DNA of 64,000 nucleotides from assembly GCA_026315105.1 (NCBI GenBank), contig CM048744.1, positions 25,275,759 through 25,339,758 of the forward strand. Direction: 5' to 3'. The position numbers and the translations under genes are program-made. This DNA comes from Locusta migratoria (lineage: Eukaryota; Arthropoda; Insecta; Orthoptera; Acrididae). Shown one piece after another: positions 44,661 through 53,591 of the stretch; the stretch's first letter is position 1; each line of letters starts with the position of its first letter. The notes under the pieces are model-generated. The model worked only from the letters and a program-made list of their open reading frames with translations. It was not told where the DNA came from and searched no databases.

Positions 44661-45975
44661 GCGGAAAAATGATGAAGAACATATTACACAGGTCAAGTCC
44701 TGCTCATGAATTGACACTTCTACAACACTGTTTCTACAACTGTTTCAGCATTCCTTTTTTTTGTAATGAATTTCACATGTGCAAGTAAAGGCTGTGGGTT
44801 TTTTCTGTTAATGTGTTCCTACCTACGCCTGATGGATTAAACCCCCACAACAGCACTTAAATGAATTGCCGGAGTACAAATGGGTCTGCTAATGCATTGC
44901 CGTTTTATACCTCACGTATGTGATACTGCCGTCATCTGTGTGCATGTTGCTCTCCCGTAACTTTGGGCACCTCATTGTACAATTACTTACATCTTAAAAT
45001 CATATTTATTTTCTTTTAGATGCTCGCACTAGAAAGTAATCCTTGTCTGTGGCAGGAGAAGCCACTGTTGTTTGTGGTGGCACGTGGCTGTCTGGAAGTG
45101 AGTTGTGTCCGCCTCCCCGAGAGTTATGCAGAGCGCACGGGTGGCGTGGGACGCGTCTGACGCTGGAGGCAAATTGACCGCAGCGCCTGGGCCAGCAGAC
45201 GGCCGATGCGATAACTAATGCAGGCACTGGCAAGGAGGGCGGCGCGCTGACTTAGGGCGGCGCCGCGGACGCGCGATGCAGAATGCACGAACCGAAGGCG
45301 GGCGAAGAAGGCGTCACGGCCGCCGGCCTGCGGTCTGTACCGACGCTGGATGGGCCAGTGCTTCAGCCACGACTCGTCGCTAATGGACGCCGCCGGGTCC
45401 TAATTCTGAGGCCGGTGGCCACCTGTCCCGCTAATGCAGCCTCCCACGTCATCTCGAATGGGAGTGACGGCGTCCCTGCATAATGCACCACTGTGCATCA
45501 CAGATTCTACCTCCCACCTCGCTGTACCGGGTTTCAGTAGCACCGTTCGAGTTTACAGCATAATTACCGCCCAAGACATTCGAGACATAATTCAAAAGTA
45601 GCAGGACAGAGCCACCTGCCATGACTGCATAACCTAAAGTCAACAGAAGCAAGAAAGGAATTAGGAAGGAAGATGAGGATTCGACGTTCTGTCGACAGCG
45701 ATGTCATTACTGATGGATATCCGGAGGAATGCCCTTAATCCTTCCTGGAAATCCTCGCCACACACAAACACCGTCCTCGACATCAGTTCATATCCTCCCG
45801 TGGACAACCTCTCGAATCTTCTTTCTCCTCAAACCCCAAAAAACTGCATTCCCATCAGTCTCAGATTCGTGCATTCCGGGGACCTGACTCCATCCTCTCT
45901 CTAAGCATCTATGAGCTTGAGTTGGAAAATAAGTTTCCTAGTCCACTGTGCTCAGAGTTACGTAGTTAAGGAGAA
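44661..45975. other. Unassigned stretch with a GC-rich block
   Basis: 45040-45480 is clearly GC-richer than its surroundings, with repeated CTAATGCAG-like words and several CGCG steps. Short frames on both strands (45006-45233 minus, 45283-45483 plus) show no domain. It could be an unrecognised regulatory region or exon of a host gene, but nothing proves it. Confidence 0.4.
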
Positions 45976-45979
45976 AAAT

Positions 45980-46518
45980 AGAAAGATACATTAAAGATGA
46001 GAGACATCTTTAATTTTCTACATAATTTTCAAGTACATTGAGACATTTGTAAAACCGCATTACAAGCTTCAGAAAGCCTTCCGACAAAAATTCATGGTGT
46101 TGCATACGGCAAAAACATTGCGTCCCAGAAAACGGTGAGTAGCACTTGACTACAGACGGAGTACTTTTGAACTTCTTTCGGACAGGTGCTGACGGATGTT
46201 TCCACTGCACGGATGCGGCCTTCGATTAGGGCGTGCAATGGTGTGCCCTCGTTTCATCCGCTGTTACAATGCGAAACGGAAAGTCACTGCCATATTCGTG
46301 GTCGACCTCTGCCCAGTGGTGTATCGGTGTCTTGCACGTGCCCGTTCTCCTGCTCTGTCGTCTTTCGCCCATAGTCGTTCAACGTTTCTTCCGTAAGGAA
46401 TGCCCTGATTTTTTTCCTGGGCGGCTTTTAGAAGCTTATAAAACGATTTGGAAAATGTCTCAATTGTACTTGGAAATAATGTATGAAAATAAAGATATGT
46501 CTTATCTTTAATGTCTCA
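45980..46518. mobile_element. Mariner relic arranged as an inverted pair
   Basis: The minus-strand part (46010-46340) codes for IVTADETRAHHCTP (first catalytic Asp region), VQWKHPSAPVRKKFKSTPS, then after an internal deletion FLSEGFLKLVMRFYKCLNVL and ENYVEN, the mariner C-terminus. The plus-strand part (46390-46510) codes for a second, diverged C-terminus (LLEAYKTIWKMSQLYLE). The outer ~95 bases of both sides (45985-46080 and 46425-46518) are inverted repeats of each other. Two head-to-head truncated copies, or a foldback made from one element. Confidence 0.65.
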
Positions 46519-46704
46519 TTTTACAGGGTGTTTCTAAAGGGACTTTAAAACTTCGAAAATTCATGTCAGTTTATTAAAAAGTGGTACAGAGCTGGTTTTA
46601 GTGTTGTTTCAAAGGTGAACAGATCACATTTTCACCTTAAACTAAAAGTGTTCGATGTGACTTCCGTTGGTTATCCTGCAGACATCCCATCGTTAACAAG
46701 TTTC

Positions 46705-47883
46705 TTACCTAACTCGCATCTGCATTGCAGATGTAACTTGCTCAGCGGCGGAGTAGATTCTTGCTCTAAGTTTTGGTCGAGTCGCCCTCAAAGGAGATAC
46801 GTACTCCATATCTTTGATGAAGCCCCAGAATAAAAACTCTAGTGGTGTCAGGTCTGGGCAACGGGCAGGTCTTGCACGTGGCGCAGCACAGTCAATCCAT
46901 TTACCTTGAAAACGGTCATTGAGAAAATCCCGGACGTCAGTCAGATAGTGAGATAGTGCACCGTCTTTCATGAAGTAAACATTTCGTTCTCCGTCGTCAT
47001 CGATCCGTGGTATCAAAAATTGTTGCAACATATCCAGGTACACTATCCCGTTGATGGTTCGTTCTGGGAAAAAAAGCGCCGTACATTTTCTTCTTGCTCA
47101 ACGCACGAAGAACGTTCACCTGAGAGCTATCATGAGCATGTTGCAATGTTTCATGTGGATTTTCACTGCCCCAAATCGTACAGCTATGTGTGTTAACCAT
47201 GCCACTTAAGTGTAAAGTTGACTCGCCAGAAAATGTTCAAATGTTTGTAAATCTATGGGATCAAACTGCATGGTCATCAGGCCGTAGCTTACAAACTACT
47301 TAAACCTAGGTAAACTAACCTAAGGACAACACACACACACACACGCATGCCCCAGGGAGGACTCGAACCTCCACGGCGCGCAACCGCGCGCTCCGCAGTG
47401 AGACGCTTTAGACCGCTCGGCTACTCCACCGCGGCGGCGCCAGAACAGATTATGTTGTCCAAGAAATGTTCACAATCATCCACTCGGTCTAACATGTCCT
47501 CACAGAAGTAACAGCGACAATCTGTACGGTTTCAAATGCAAACGTTTTCTCAACACACGCCAAACTGTGGGACTTGCAGTTCACGAGATGCACGCCGGGT
47601 CGATTTCGTAGGGCTGTTGACAAAAGTCTGTCTCACTTGCTCAACGACATCGTCAGACGTGCTTGGACGACCTGGCACTTTCTTATGTCTTACTGAGCAC
47701 CCCGTTTCTACAACACATTTATGCCATTTCTACAAAACATTTATGCCACTCATAAATTGTAAGCCTACTAGGAGGATCTTTAACATACTTGGTACGAAAT
47801 TTACGCTGAACTGTTGTCGCCGACTTTGAGTCTTCGTACCAAAACACACAGCTAGCACGTTCGGATGCAGTGAAGGCATCCAT
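46705..47883 (-). pseudogene. DUF4817-type mariner-like transposase (broken)
   Basis: N-terminal helix-turn-helix MDAFTASERASCVFWYED then VQRKFRTKYVKDPPSR (47883-47720). Middle HLSGMVNTHSCTIWGSENPH and VNVLRALSKKKMYG (47220-47000). C-terminal YLDMLQQFLIPRIDDDGE, MKDGALSHY (second catalytic Asp) and CPDLTPLEFLFWGF (third acidic residue). The first catalytic block reads SGES where SDES is expected, so the Asp codon has become Gly. Frameshifts plus the SINE make it dead. Confidence 0.75.
47232..47437 (-). mobile_element. tRNA-related SINE, family B, with 8-bp target duplication
   Basis: Reversed complete copy with B box and a (CA)n stretch at 47328-47342 in the body. Flanks CGCCAGAA at 47224-47231 and 47438-47445. 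The insertion is immediately beside the first catalytic motif of the mariner-like transposase. Confidence 0.94.
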
Positions 47884-48004
47884 CTTTAACGTAACTGCTG
47901 CAACGCGATTCTGCACTAGCCAACTACGCCAGTCAAAACGTAATTTGTTTTCCTTTGAAACAACACTAAAGCCATCTCTTTACCTCTTTTTAATAAATAT
48001 GTAT

Positions 48005-48088
48005 TAAATACGATGTGCAATGTCCGTGTTTATTGATAGAACTAAGTTTAGTTCTATCAATAAACACTAACTCTGCACATCGTATTTA
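48005..48088. repeat. 84-bp palindrome
   Basis: Inner arms TGTTTATTGATAGAACTAA (48027-48045) and its complement (48048-48066) are perfect over 19 bp with a 2-base centre. Outer arms TAAATACGATGTGCA (48005-48019) and its complement (48074-48088) are perfect over 15 bp. A 7-base mismatch separates the two arm pairs on each side. It lies at the right end of the mariner-like element. Confidence 0.95.
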
Positions 48089-48224
48089 AAATCAGTCATA
48101 GCAAGGCTTGCGAAAAATGTACTAAAATGTCTCACCCTGTGCTGGAATTAAATCATAGACTGTGCGAGCAGTCATGGGCCAATGTGTGGCATATGGAAGT
48201 TTGGGTCGTCCCGGAAAGCGTGCG
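48089..48224. other. Short unassigned piece with a CACCCTG end
   Basis: TCTCACCCTG at 48130-48139 is, reversed, CAGGGTGAGA, which resembles the CAGGGTGTTTC end of the mariner-like element. It may be the displaced or diverged right terminus of that element. Rest unassigned. Confidence 0.35.
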
Positions 48225-48345
48225 CGGGTAGCATAATGGTAACGCGACTGCTCACGATAAGCGGGAAATCCGGGTTCGAGTCCCGGCCCGGCACACATTT
48301 TCATATGTCACCATTACACCATAAAGCTGATGCTGATTTATATTC
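48225..48345 (+). mobile_element. tRNA-like SINE head, family C-related
   Basis: Contains GGGTAGCATAATGGTAACGC (A box) and GGGTTCGAGTCCCGG (B box), closing with CCGGCACACATTTTCA, the same link as family C. The acceptor-like ends pair poorly (GCGCGGG with CCCGGCAC partially), and the CACATTTTCA continuation argues for a SINE rather than a functional tRNA gene. Confidence 0.7.
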
Positions 48346-48491
48346 GCAATTGCGTATATATTTCTTGTAAATATATATATTAATTTTCGTAGTTGTAAAG
48401 TTGCTTTTGAAACACACTGTATTATTTTTTCTTTTCCTTTCGTATACAACTCTGCCCACAATGGACACGGTAATTTATTATCCAAATTCAC

Positions 48492-48494
<3 letters not shown>

Positions 48495-48520
<26 letters not shown>
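48495..48520. repeat. (AAT)n microsatellite
   Basis: About nine AAT units followed by AAC units. Poly-Asn frames here are artefacts. Confidence 0.95.
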
Positions 48521-48522
<2 letters not shown>

Positions 48523-48649
48523 CAACAACAGCAGCACCTATCCGTTCCTCTTCACCAATGTAGCTTCAGTTTCCCCACTGATGACCAGCTGTTGTAGGCT
48601 ACCTCACCATTCTACTCCTTTCACCAACAACCTTAAGTCCGCCATCTTA

Positions 48650-49190
48650 ATCTTTAAAAGGCCTGTGACCGTGTATGCCAATAAGGTGTCATTTTTAAAC
48701 TACAAACCTATTGCCTTCCCATTAATTATGACCGCTTTGTTTCTGCCGCCCTTTCCAGTCGCACATCCGACCTTGCCATCTGCAACTGCAACTCCTATCC
48801 CACCACAAGTATGTCCCAAGAGTCGCCTTCCCTCCGCCACCCCTCCCACCTGTATGTCGCCTGTGCAGCCAATATGTCGTACCCACGCCCTCGTCATCTG
48901 CTCCGGGATGCAGATCACTCCGCATCCCTTGTCCCCTATCCGACCCCGCAGCCCCATGTCAGTCAATTCACCTCCTGGTGCATCCAGTAACTCTTTAAGA
49001 TAAATACCGCCAAAGCCCAGGCAATGGTAACAGGCGGCGCAAACCGCAGATTACGCCTCCACGACCCTTACCTCTTCATGTATGACCGTCCCATCCAATT
49101 GACTGACGCACAAAAAATACGGACTAGCACCTGATTGCCATTTAACTTGGAAGTACCATGTATTAACCATTTAAAATGATGTACAATAGA
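48650..49190 (+). mobile_element. Jockey-type LINE scrap (reverse transcriptase C-terminal part)
   Basis: The plus strand in shifting frames gives LYVACAANMSYPRP, then DADHSASLVPY where YADDTALL is expected, SQFTSWC, FKINTAKAQAMVTGG and LHDPYLFMYDRPIQLTD. This is the palm-to-thumb order of Jockey elements (YADDTA, then W.IKINP.K...I, then L.G..I....YLG). The YADD box is destroyed. The 200-codon frame across 48401-49003 is mostly non-coding relic. Confidence 0.55.
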
Positions 49191-49514
49191 TTAAAACTAC
49201 TGAAACCAGTAGCTGTCTGAACACGGGTCTTTCATCGTTCCTCGACCTTCTGACTTTCAAAAACTTTGAATCATTCGCCCCACATTCTGCTACGGAAGCC
49301 TGGCAGGGCCCTCTGCTCCTCCCACCATGTATCGTACTGTACAGGTCGTCGAACGCCACGCACTCCACTAGCCTTCTGGAAGTCTTTTGTGTATTTTGCA
49401 CTAATTACTGTAAGTGCAGGGTTTTGAGTTGCTGTTGATTGAAAATAAAAGGAAACAATGACGTCAATAAATTAATATAATTTACCTCCAACCTTATTCG
49501 TAATTTGTTACTTT
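49191..49514. other. Unassigned stretch
   Basis: About 320 bases, perhaps continuing the LINE scrap, not recognised. Confidence 0.45.
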
Positions 49515-49525
49515 GTATTTAGCTA

Positions 49526-49716
49526 AATGTTTGTAATTCTATCGGACCAAACTGCGTGGTCATCGGTCCGTAGCTTACAAACTACTTAAACTAAGGTAAA
49601 CTAACCTAAGGAAAACACACACACCCATGCCCCAGTGAAGACTCGAACCTCCACGGCGAGCAACCGCGCGCTCAGCAGCGAGACGCTTTAGACCGCTCGG
49701 CTACTCGACCGCGGCT
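49526..49716 (-). mobile_element. tRNA-related SINE, family B, with 11-bp target duplication
   Basis: Reversed copy lacking the last few tail bases. Flanks GTATTTAGCTA at 49515-49525 and 49717-49727. Confidence 0.95.
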
Positions 49717-49727
49717 GTATTTAGCTA

Positions 49728-50145
49728 TTAAATGTCACTTGAGTAAAATTCCAGCAAATCACTGTTCTTTTTTTATGATGGAGTACTAATATAAATATGC
49801 AAGATGTGACATACGCCACGCTTGTGTCGTTCCATGAACAAAGATCACATGGCTTATTTTTATGTTCCAGATGATGTGGATTTACGTGGGATGCTGTATC
49901 ACATGAACATCAAAGGTTTGTAATACGGGCGTTCACCAATAAAACTGTTCATGACGAAGGTAAATGGTCCGCTGCAACCGTGGTCCAACTGTACTAGAAA
50001 GTTGATTTACGGCTTTATTTCGTGACAGTATCATGTTTAAGACTATTAAAACATACTCCAATACATGCCATGATCTTTAAAACACATCCCCAGATTCTTA
50101 AACCTCGTCTCGTTTTAAAACCTTATGGTAAGGACGACATTCGTC
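49728..50145. other. Unassigned stretch
   Basis: About 420 bases with no recognised feature. Confidence 0.5.
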
Positions 50146-50152
50146 GAAAATC

Positions 50153-50344
50153 CCCGCCGCGCGGGAGTAATCGAGCGGTCTGGAGCACCATGTTGCGGAT
50201 CGCATGGCTTCCCGAGTCGGAGGTTCGAATGCTCCCTCGGGCATGGGTGTTTGTGTTGTCTTTAGTATGAATTAGTTTACAAGTAGTTTGTAAGTTTAGG
50301 GACAGATGACCCCGCAGTTAAGCTCCATAAGTTTAACAAAATTA
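50153..50344 (+). mobile_element. tRNA-related SINE, family A'
   Basis: Head CCGCGCGGGAGTAATCGAGC with B box GGAGGTTCGAATGC, then CCCTCGGGCATGGGTGTTTG and the shared 3' module (GGGACAGATGACCCCGCAG...). Short flanks GAAAATC at 50146-50152 and 50345-50351. It has a different head from family A and is the same kind as the split copy at 7676. Confidence 0.85.
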
Positions 50345-50479
50345 GAAAATCAAAAATCCCAGTCTGATCAGTAATATTGCCTGAGTCGTGGAACGGGTCA
50401 GCATCGTGGCTGAGGGTGGTCTTGCATGAACGTATTTTTGGACGGCAATTAAAGATATCTGTTTTTTTTTTTTTTTTTC

Positions 50480-50650
50480 GTCGTATCCAATTGCCAACGC
50501 ATGGTTCTAGGCACCGTGTCACGGACTGCGCAGCCGCTGCTGTCGAGTTTCGACTCCTTCCTCGAGCATGGGTGTGTGTGATGTCCTTAGGATAGGTTAG
50601 AAATGCTAGAGATGACGATGACGTCATCAGTTTGATCCCTTATGAAAGTT
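50480..50650 (+). mobile_element. tRNA-related SINE, family A', degraded
   Basis: Recognisable parts: GTCGAGTTTCGACTCC in place of the B box, CCTCGAGCATGGGTGTGTGT and TGTCCTTAGGATAGG. The 3' module is largely lost (GATGACGTCATCAGTTTGATCC). Preceded by a T18 run. Confidence 0.6.
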
Positions 50651-50999
50651 TTGATCAAATGGCCCTTGCGAGTGGCTCTGTCAGTCTGGAAAGTCGAGCT
50701 GGCCAGCCAGTTCGGTCTCAAGTGCTCGTGAGCACCGGAAAGAGAAACGCAGGAGATCTACCGGCCACTTGAAGGGATGAACACCATCTCTGGCGTGCGT
50801 AGTGCGGGAGAAGGCAGCTTAGCGGCGGGAGCTGGTGTGAAGTGCGGCGCTTGTGTTCACAAGAGGCGAGGCCCGCCCGCCCCACCGCGCTCTGCCGTCT
50901 GTCAGAAGTCAGCAGAGCACTGCGTGGCCGCGACTCAAGGGGCGATTCCTGGCTGCGATTTATACATAGTTAAGGAACTTTCTCACAGTTACATAACTG
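50651..50999. other. Unassigned stretch
   Basis: About 350 bases, GC-rich near 50860-50900. A 77-codon frame (50777-51010) has no recognised domain. Confidence 0.45.
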
Positions 51000-51605
51000 G
51001 AGATATCTGAGTGAAAGAACTTGGTCCACTTAAGTTTTGCAACATTATAGTTGCATTTTCAGGTGCAATTAAATGTTTTGCATATAACTCCTAGGTTGAA
51101 TAACGGGGATTATAGGTCAGGTCAGACCGCTAGGTTCGTCATAAGTAAAATCGGTTGACCATCTGGTTTGTACCATTTTAAGTAAAATATTAAATCTCGG
51201 CTTCTCAGTTAGGTATATATTATTTGTCTGGATTGTCATTTAAACGACTTAGTGGGTGGGCTGGTTGTCCACGATGTAGTTAGCCTCACCAGCTCCATCA
51301 TAGTGGTGAAAAGTTCTATTTTCGTCCTGTGTGGTTGTGCAGAAACGCCGAGCTGGCAAACCGTATGCCGAGTTTTAATCTTGTACTTAAAAATAACACA
51401 AGCCGGATGGTCAGCCGATTTTATTTCTGACGAATTGAGGAAAGTTGCTAGTGGTCGGACCTGACCATTAATCCCCGTTATTCAACGTAGGAATTATATG
51501 CAAAACCTTTAATTGCAGCTGAAGATGGAACTATAGAGTTGCGAAACCGGTGGTGCAGGTCTCCATGACTCTTAGTGGACCAACGGCCTTTCACTCAGAT
51601 AACTC
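51000..51605. mobile_element. 606-bp foldback element with hammerhead-like cores in both arms
   Basis: Arms 51000-51200 and 51368-51605 are imperfect inverted repeats over 200-240 bp. Shared blocks include TATCTGAGTGAAAG at the tips, TTGAATAACGGGGATTA and ATCGG(T/C)TGACCATC. The ~167-bp centre is unique. Right arm core, plus strand: CTGAAGA 51519-51525, paired AACT/AGTT, GAAAC 51543-51547. Left arm core, minus strand 51062-51034: CTGAAAA, perfect GCAAC/GTTGC stem, AAAAC. No transposase. Class unknown. Confidence 0.82.
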
Positions 51606-51764
51606 TAATTTTATTTTAATACCTACATTTTAACTGTGTGAAAGTAACCATGTATAAATGTTTTAGCTGCGGATATAAAATTCTTTTGTGGAATTAGTTG
51701 CTATTGGGTTTCTGCAGTGCCTTTCTGACGCCAGTGCGTCTGTTTGCGTGTGCGTGTGCGTGTG

Positions 51765-51801
<37 letters not shown>

Positions 51802-52240
51802 CAGGATTAGTTGTCTTGGTAGCACATTTTACAGAGTGGACTATTGTTTAATATCCAAAATTCATTGGCAATTGACAGAGTGGGTAAGTTTCTCTATTTG
51901 ACTTTTCTACTGTACTCTGCGGGGGAATGAGGGGGGCCACATGGAAGAATGAGACTAGGACGCTCTTCCAGTACCAGCGTTCGTAGTGACTCTCGGCGGA
52001 GAGAAGAGAGATCGGCCGACATTCTGGCGACCTTGTCAGGACGTTCTTGCTAAGGGGCCTAAGCGGTGTCGGGAAGATCTGGAGACGTCTGTCTCACAAT
52101 CCAAATACAGTCGATCAACACTACCCCTTTCTCCGAGATGTTGGATGTGGGTGACGAAACAGTCAATTATCTTATTCTCTGGAAATTTAACATTCAGTTC
52201 AGGAATTAGGGTAGCATGCGAACTTGACTGTTGAGCAAGC
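51606..52240. other. Unassigned stretch containing a (GT)n microsatellite
   Basis: The GT/GC-T-rich repeat is at 51745-51800. Short frames at 51986-52234 and elsewhere are not recognised. Confidence 0.6.
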
Positions 52241-52450
52241 TCGTTTTAGTTGCCACGGTGGAGTAGCCATGCCGTCTAAAGCGTCTCGCTGCGGAGCGCG
52301 CGATTGCTCGCCGTGGAGGTTCGAGCTCTCCCTATGACATGGGTGTGTGTATTGTCCTTAGGTTAGTTTATCTTAGTGTAACTAGTTCGTAAGCTATGGA
52401 CTGATGAACACAGAGTTTGGTCCGATAGATTTACAAACATTTAAACATTA
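52241..52450 (+). mobile_element. tRNA-related SINE, family B
   Basis: Plus-strand copy. The head CACGGTGGAGTAGCC carries the A-box region, then GGAGGTTCGAGCTC (B box with a swap), ATGGGTGTGTGTATTGTCC and the 3' module ending ACAAACATTTAAACATT. No clear target duplication. The (ATT)n after the tail is part of it or of the target. Confidence 0.9.
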
Positions 52451-52568
52451 TTATTATTGACATTCTGGAGTAGTCGGGTGTTCTGCCGGATGTTTTGTGT
52501 CAAACTTGCACAATATTTCGACAGTGTACCTCAGTGTCTTCCTCAGGTGCTTCCTGGGACTTGTCCCT

Positions 52569-52569
<1 letters not shown>

Positions 52570-52629
<60 letters not shown>
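52570..52629. repeat. Poly(T) run (LINE poly(A) tail), 60 bases
   Basis: Pure T run directly abutting the end of the LINE 3' untranslated region on the opposite strand. Confidence 0.95.
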
Positions 52630-52631
<2 letters not shown>

Positions 52632-53246
52632 ACATTTCATTCACCTATCCCTGAAGGGGATAAGGAGCGGGCTGTTATAGGGCGTGCTGATTTGCCCTTT
52701 GCAGCCATGGGTTTTAGGTTACATTTTTTTTTCTTTTATTACATGTTTCTTGCAATATGTGCAAATTTCATTATACTTTTACAATAATTTTTACAATTTA
52801 TCAATATTCATAGTTATATAATATTAATGGTGCTTAAATTTACATTTACATTTGTACAATTTTGTTTTTCACATATTTTTTCATGCAATTTTATACTATA
52901 AGGTTACTTTATAAAATGAAAATAATATTAATATGTTGTCGTTGTATTGTTTGTAATTATATTTACAGTTTGCTTGTTGTTGTAGTTAATAGTATAGGTG
53001 TGTGTATTTTTGTTATATTTGCTGAGGTACAAGGGTTTGGTGTGCGGGAGAGTCTATTGTGGTCTCTCATTTATGTTTCTTCTTGGTTTATTTGTTGTTT
53101 CTTCTTTCTTCGTCTTGTTTCAGCTTTTGTGTTTTCGGTGTATTGGGAGTCGTTGGAGTCCTAGTAGTACTAGAGAGGGTAGTTGTTGTGGTTTGTGTGT
53201 GTTTTTGTGTTTGGTGTTGGGTTTTGTTGTTACTTTGTGAGTTGTT

Positions 53247-53591
53247 TTAGTTGTTTTCTCTCTCGTGTAGGTGTGTTGGTGTTAGGGTGTTTTGTATTAA
53301 TGGTGTGAGTATTGGTGTGAGGTCAGGGTATGCTTTGGCTGTGTTTTGTGCAACTGTCATGGATGGTGTGATGTATTTGTATTTTGGTTTTCGTGTAGTT
53401 CTGTGTGGAGTTGAAATTATGTGTTCCATGTCTGGCCTTCTTTGTAATATGTTTCTGCCATATCTGGCTCGCAGTTTGACCATTCTTGTTTGTAGTGGTT
53501 CTATTTGTGTTGTGTCGTACACCTCGTTGCTTGGTGTTTGGGCTGGTAATTTCGCGATGCTTCGGAGTAGCCTTCGTTCTGTGCTGTACAT
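53247..53591 (-). pseudogene. Out-of-frame C-terminus of the Jockey-type protein
   Basis: Reads ERRLLRSIAKLPAQTPSNEV then TRMVKLRARYGRNILQRRP and continues about 114 codons to a stop. The order (post-RT helix R.L..IA..P..TP...) is the usual tail of Jockey proteins, so this belongs to the preceding ORF and is separated from it only by the homopolymer shift. Confidence 0.75.

Larger units (their letters stand above)
46524..48004 (-). mobile_element. Mariner-like transposon with DUF4817-type helix-turn-helix, decayed
   Basis: Left end TA followed by CAGGGTGTTTC at 46524. Inverted homology between 46570-46625 and 47950-48000 (TTTTAGTGTTGTTTCAAAGG both sides) marks the terminal repeats. The transposase lies on the minus strand in three blocks. 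The extreme right terminus is obscured by a palindrome. A family B SINE interrupts it. Confidence 0.75.

Noticed and set aside
46524..48143. 48130-48139 as the certain right end of the mariner-like element
   Set aside because: Only ~8 terminal bases match (CAGGGTG) and no TA follows; the palindrome in between makes the boundary uncertain.
48225..48300. Possible real tRNA gene
   Set aside because: Good A and B boxes, but the sequence continues into the CACATTTTCA link of family C and the ends pair poorly.
48401..49003. 200-codon plus-strand frame as a gene
   Set aside because: It crosses an (AAT)n repeat and a frame-shifted LINE scrap; the conserved LINE residues lie in other frames.
52457..52787. 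Open frames with long poly-Phe
   Set aside because: Translation of the LINE poly(A) tail on the opposite strand.
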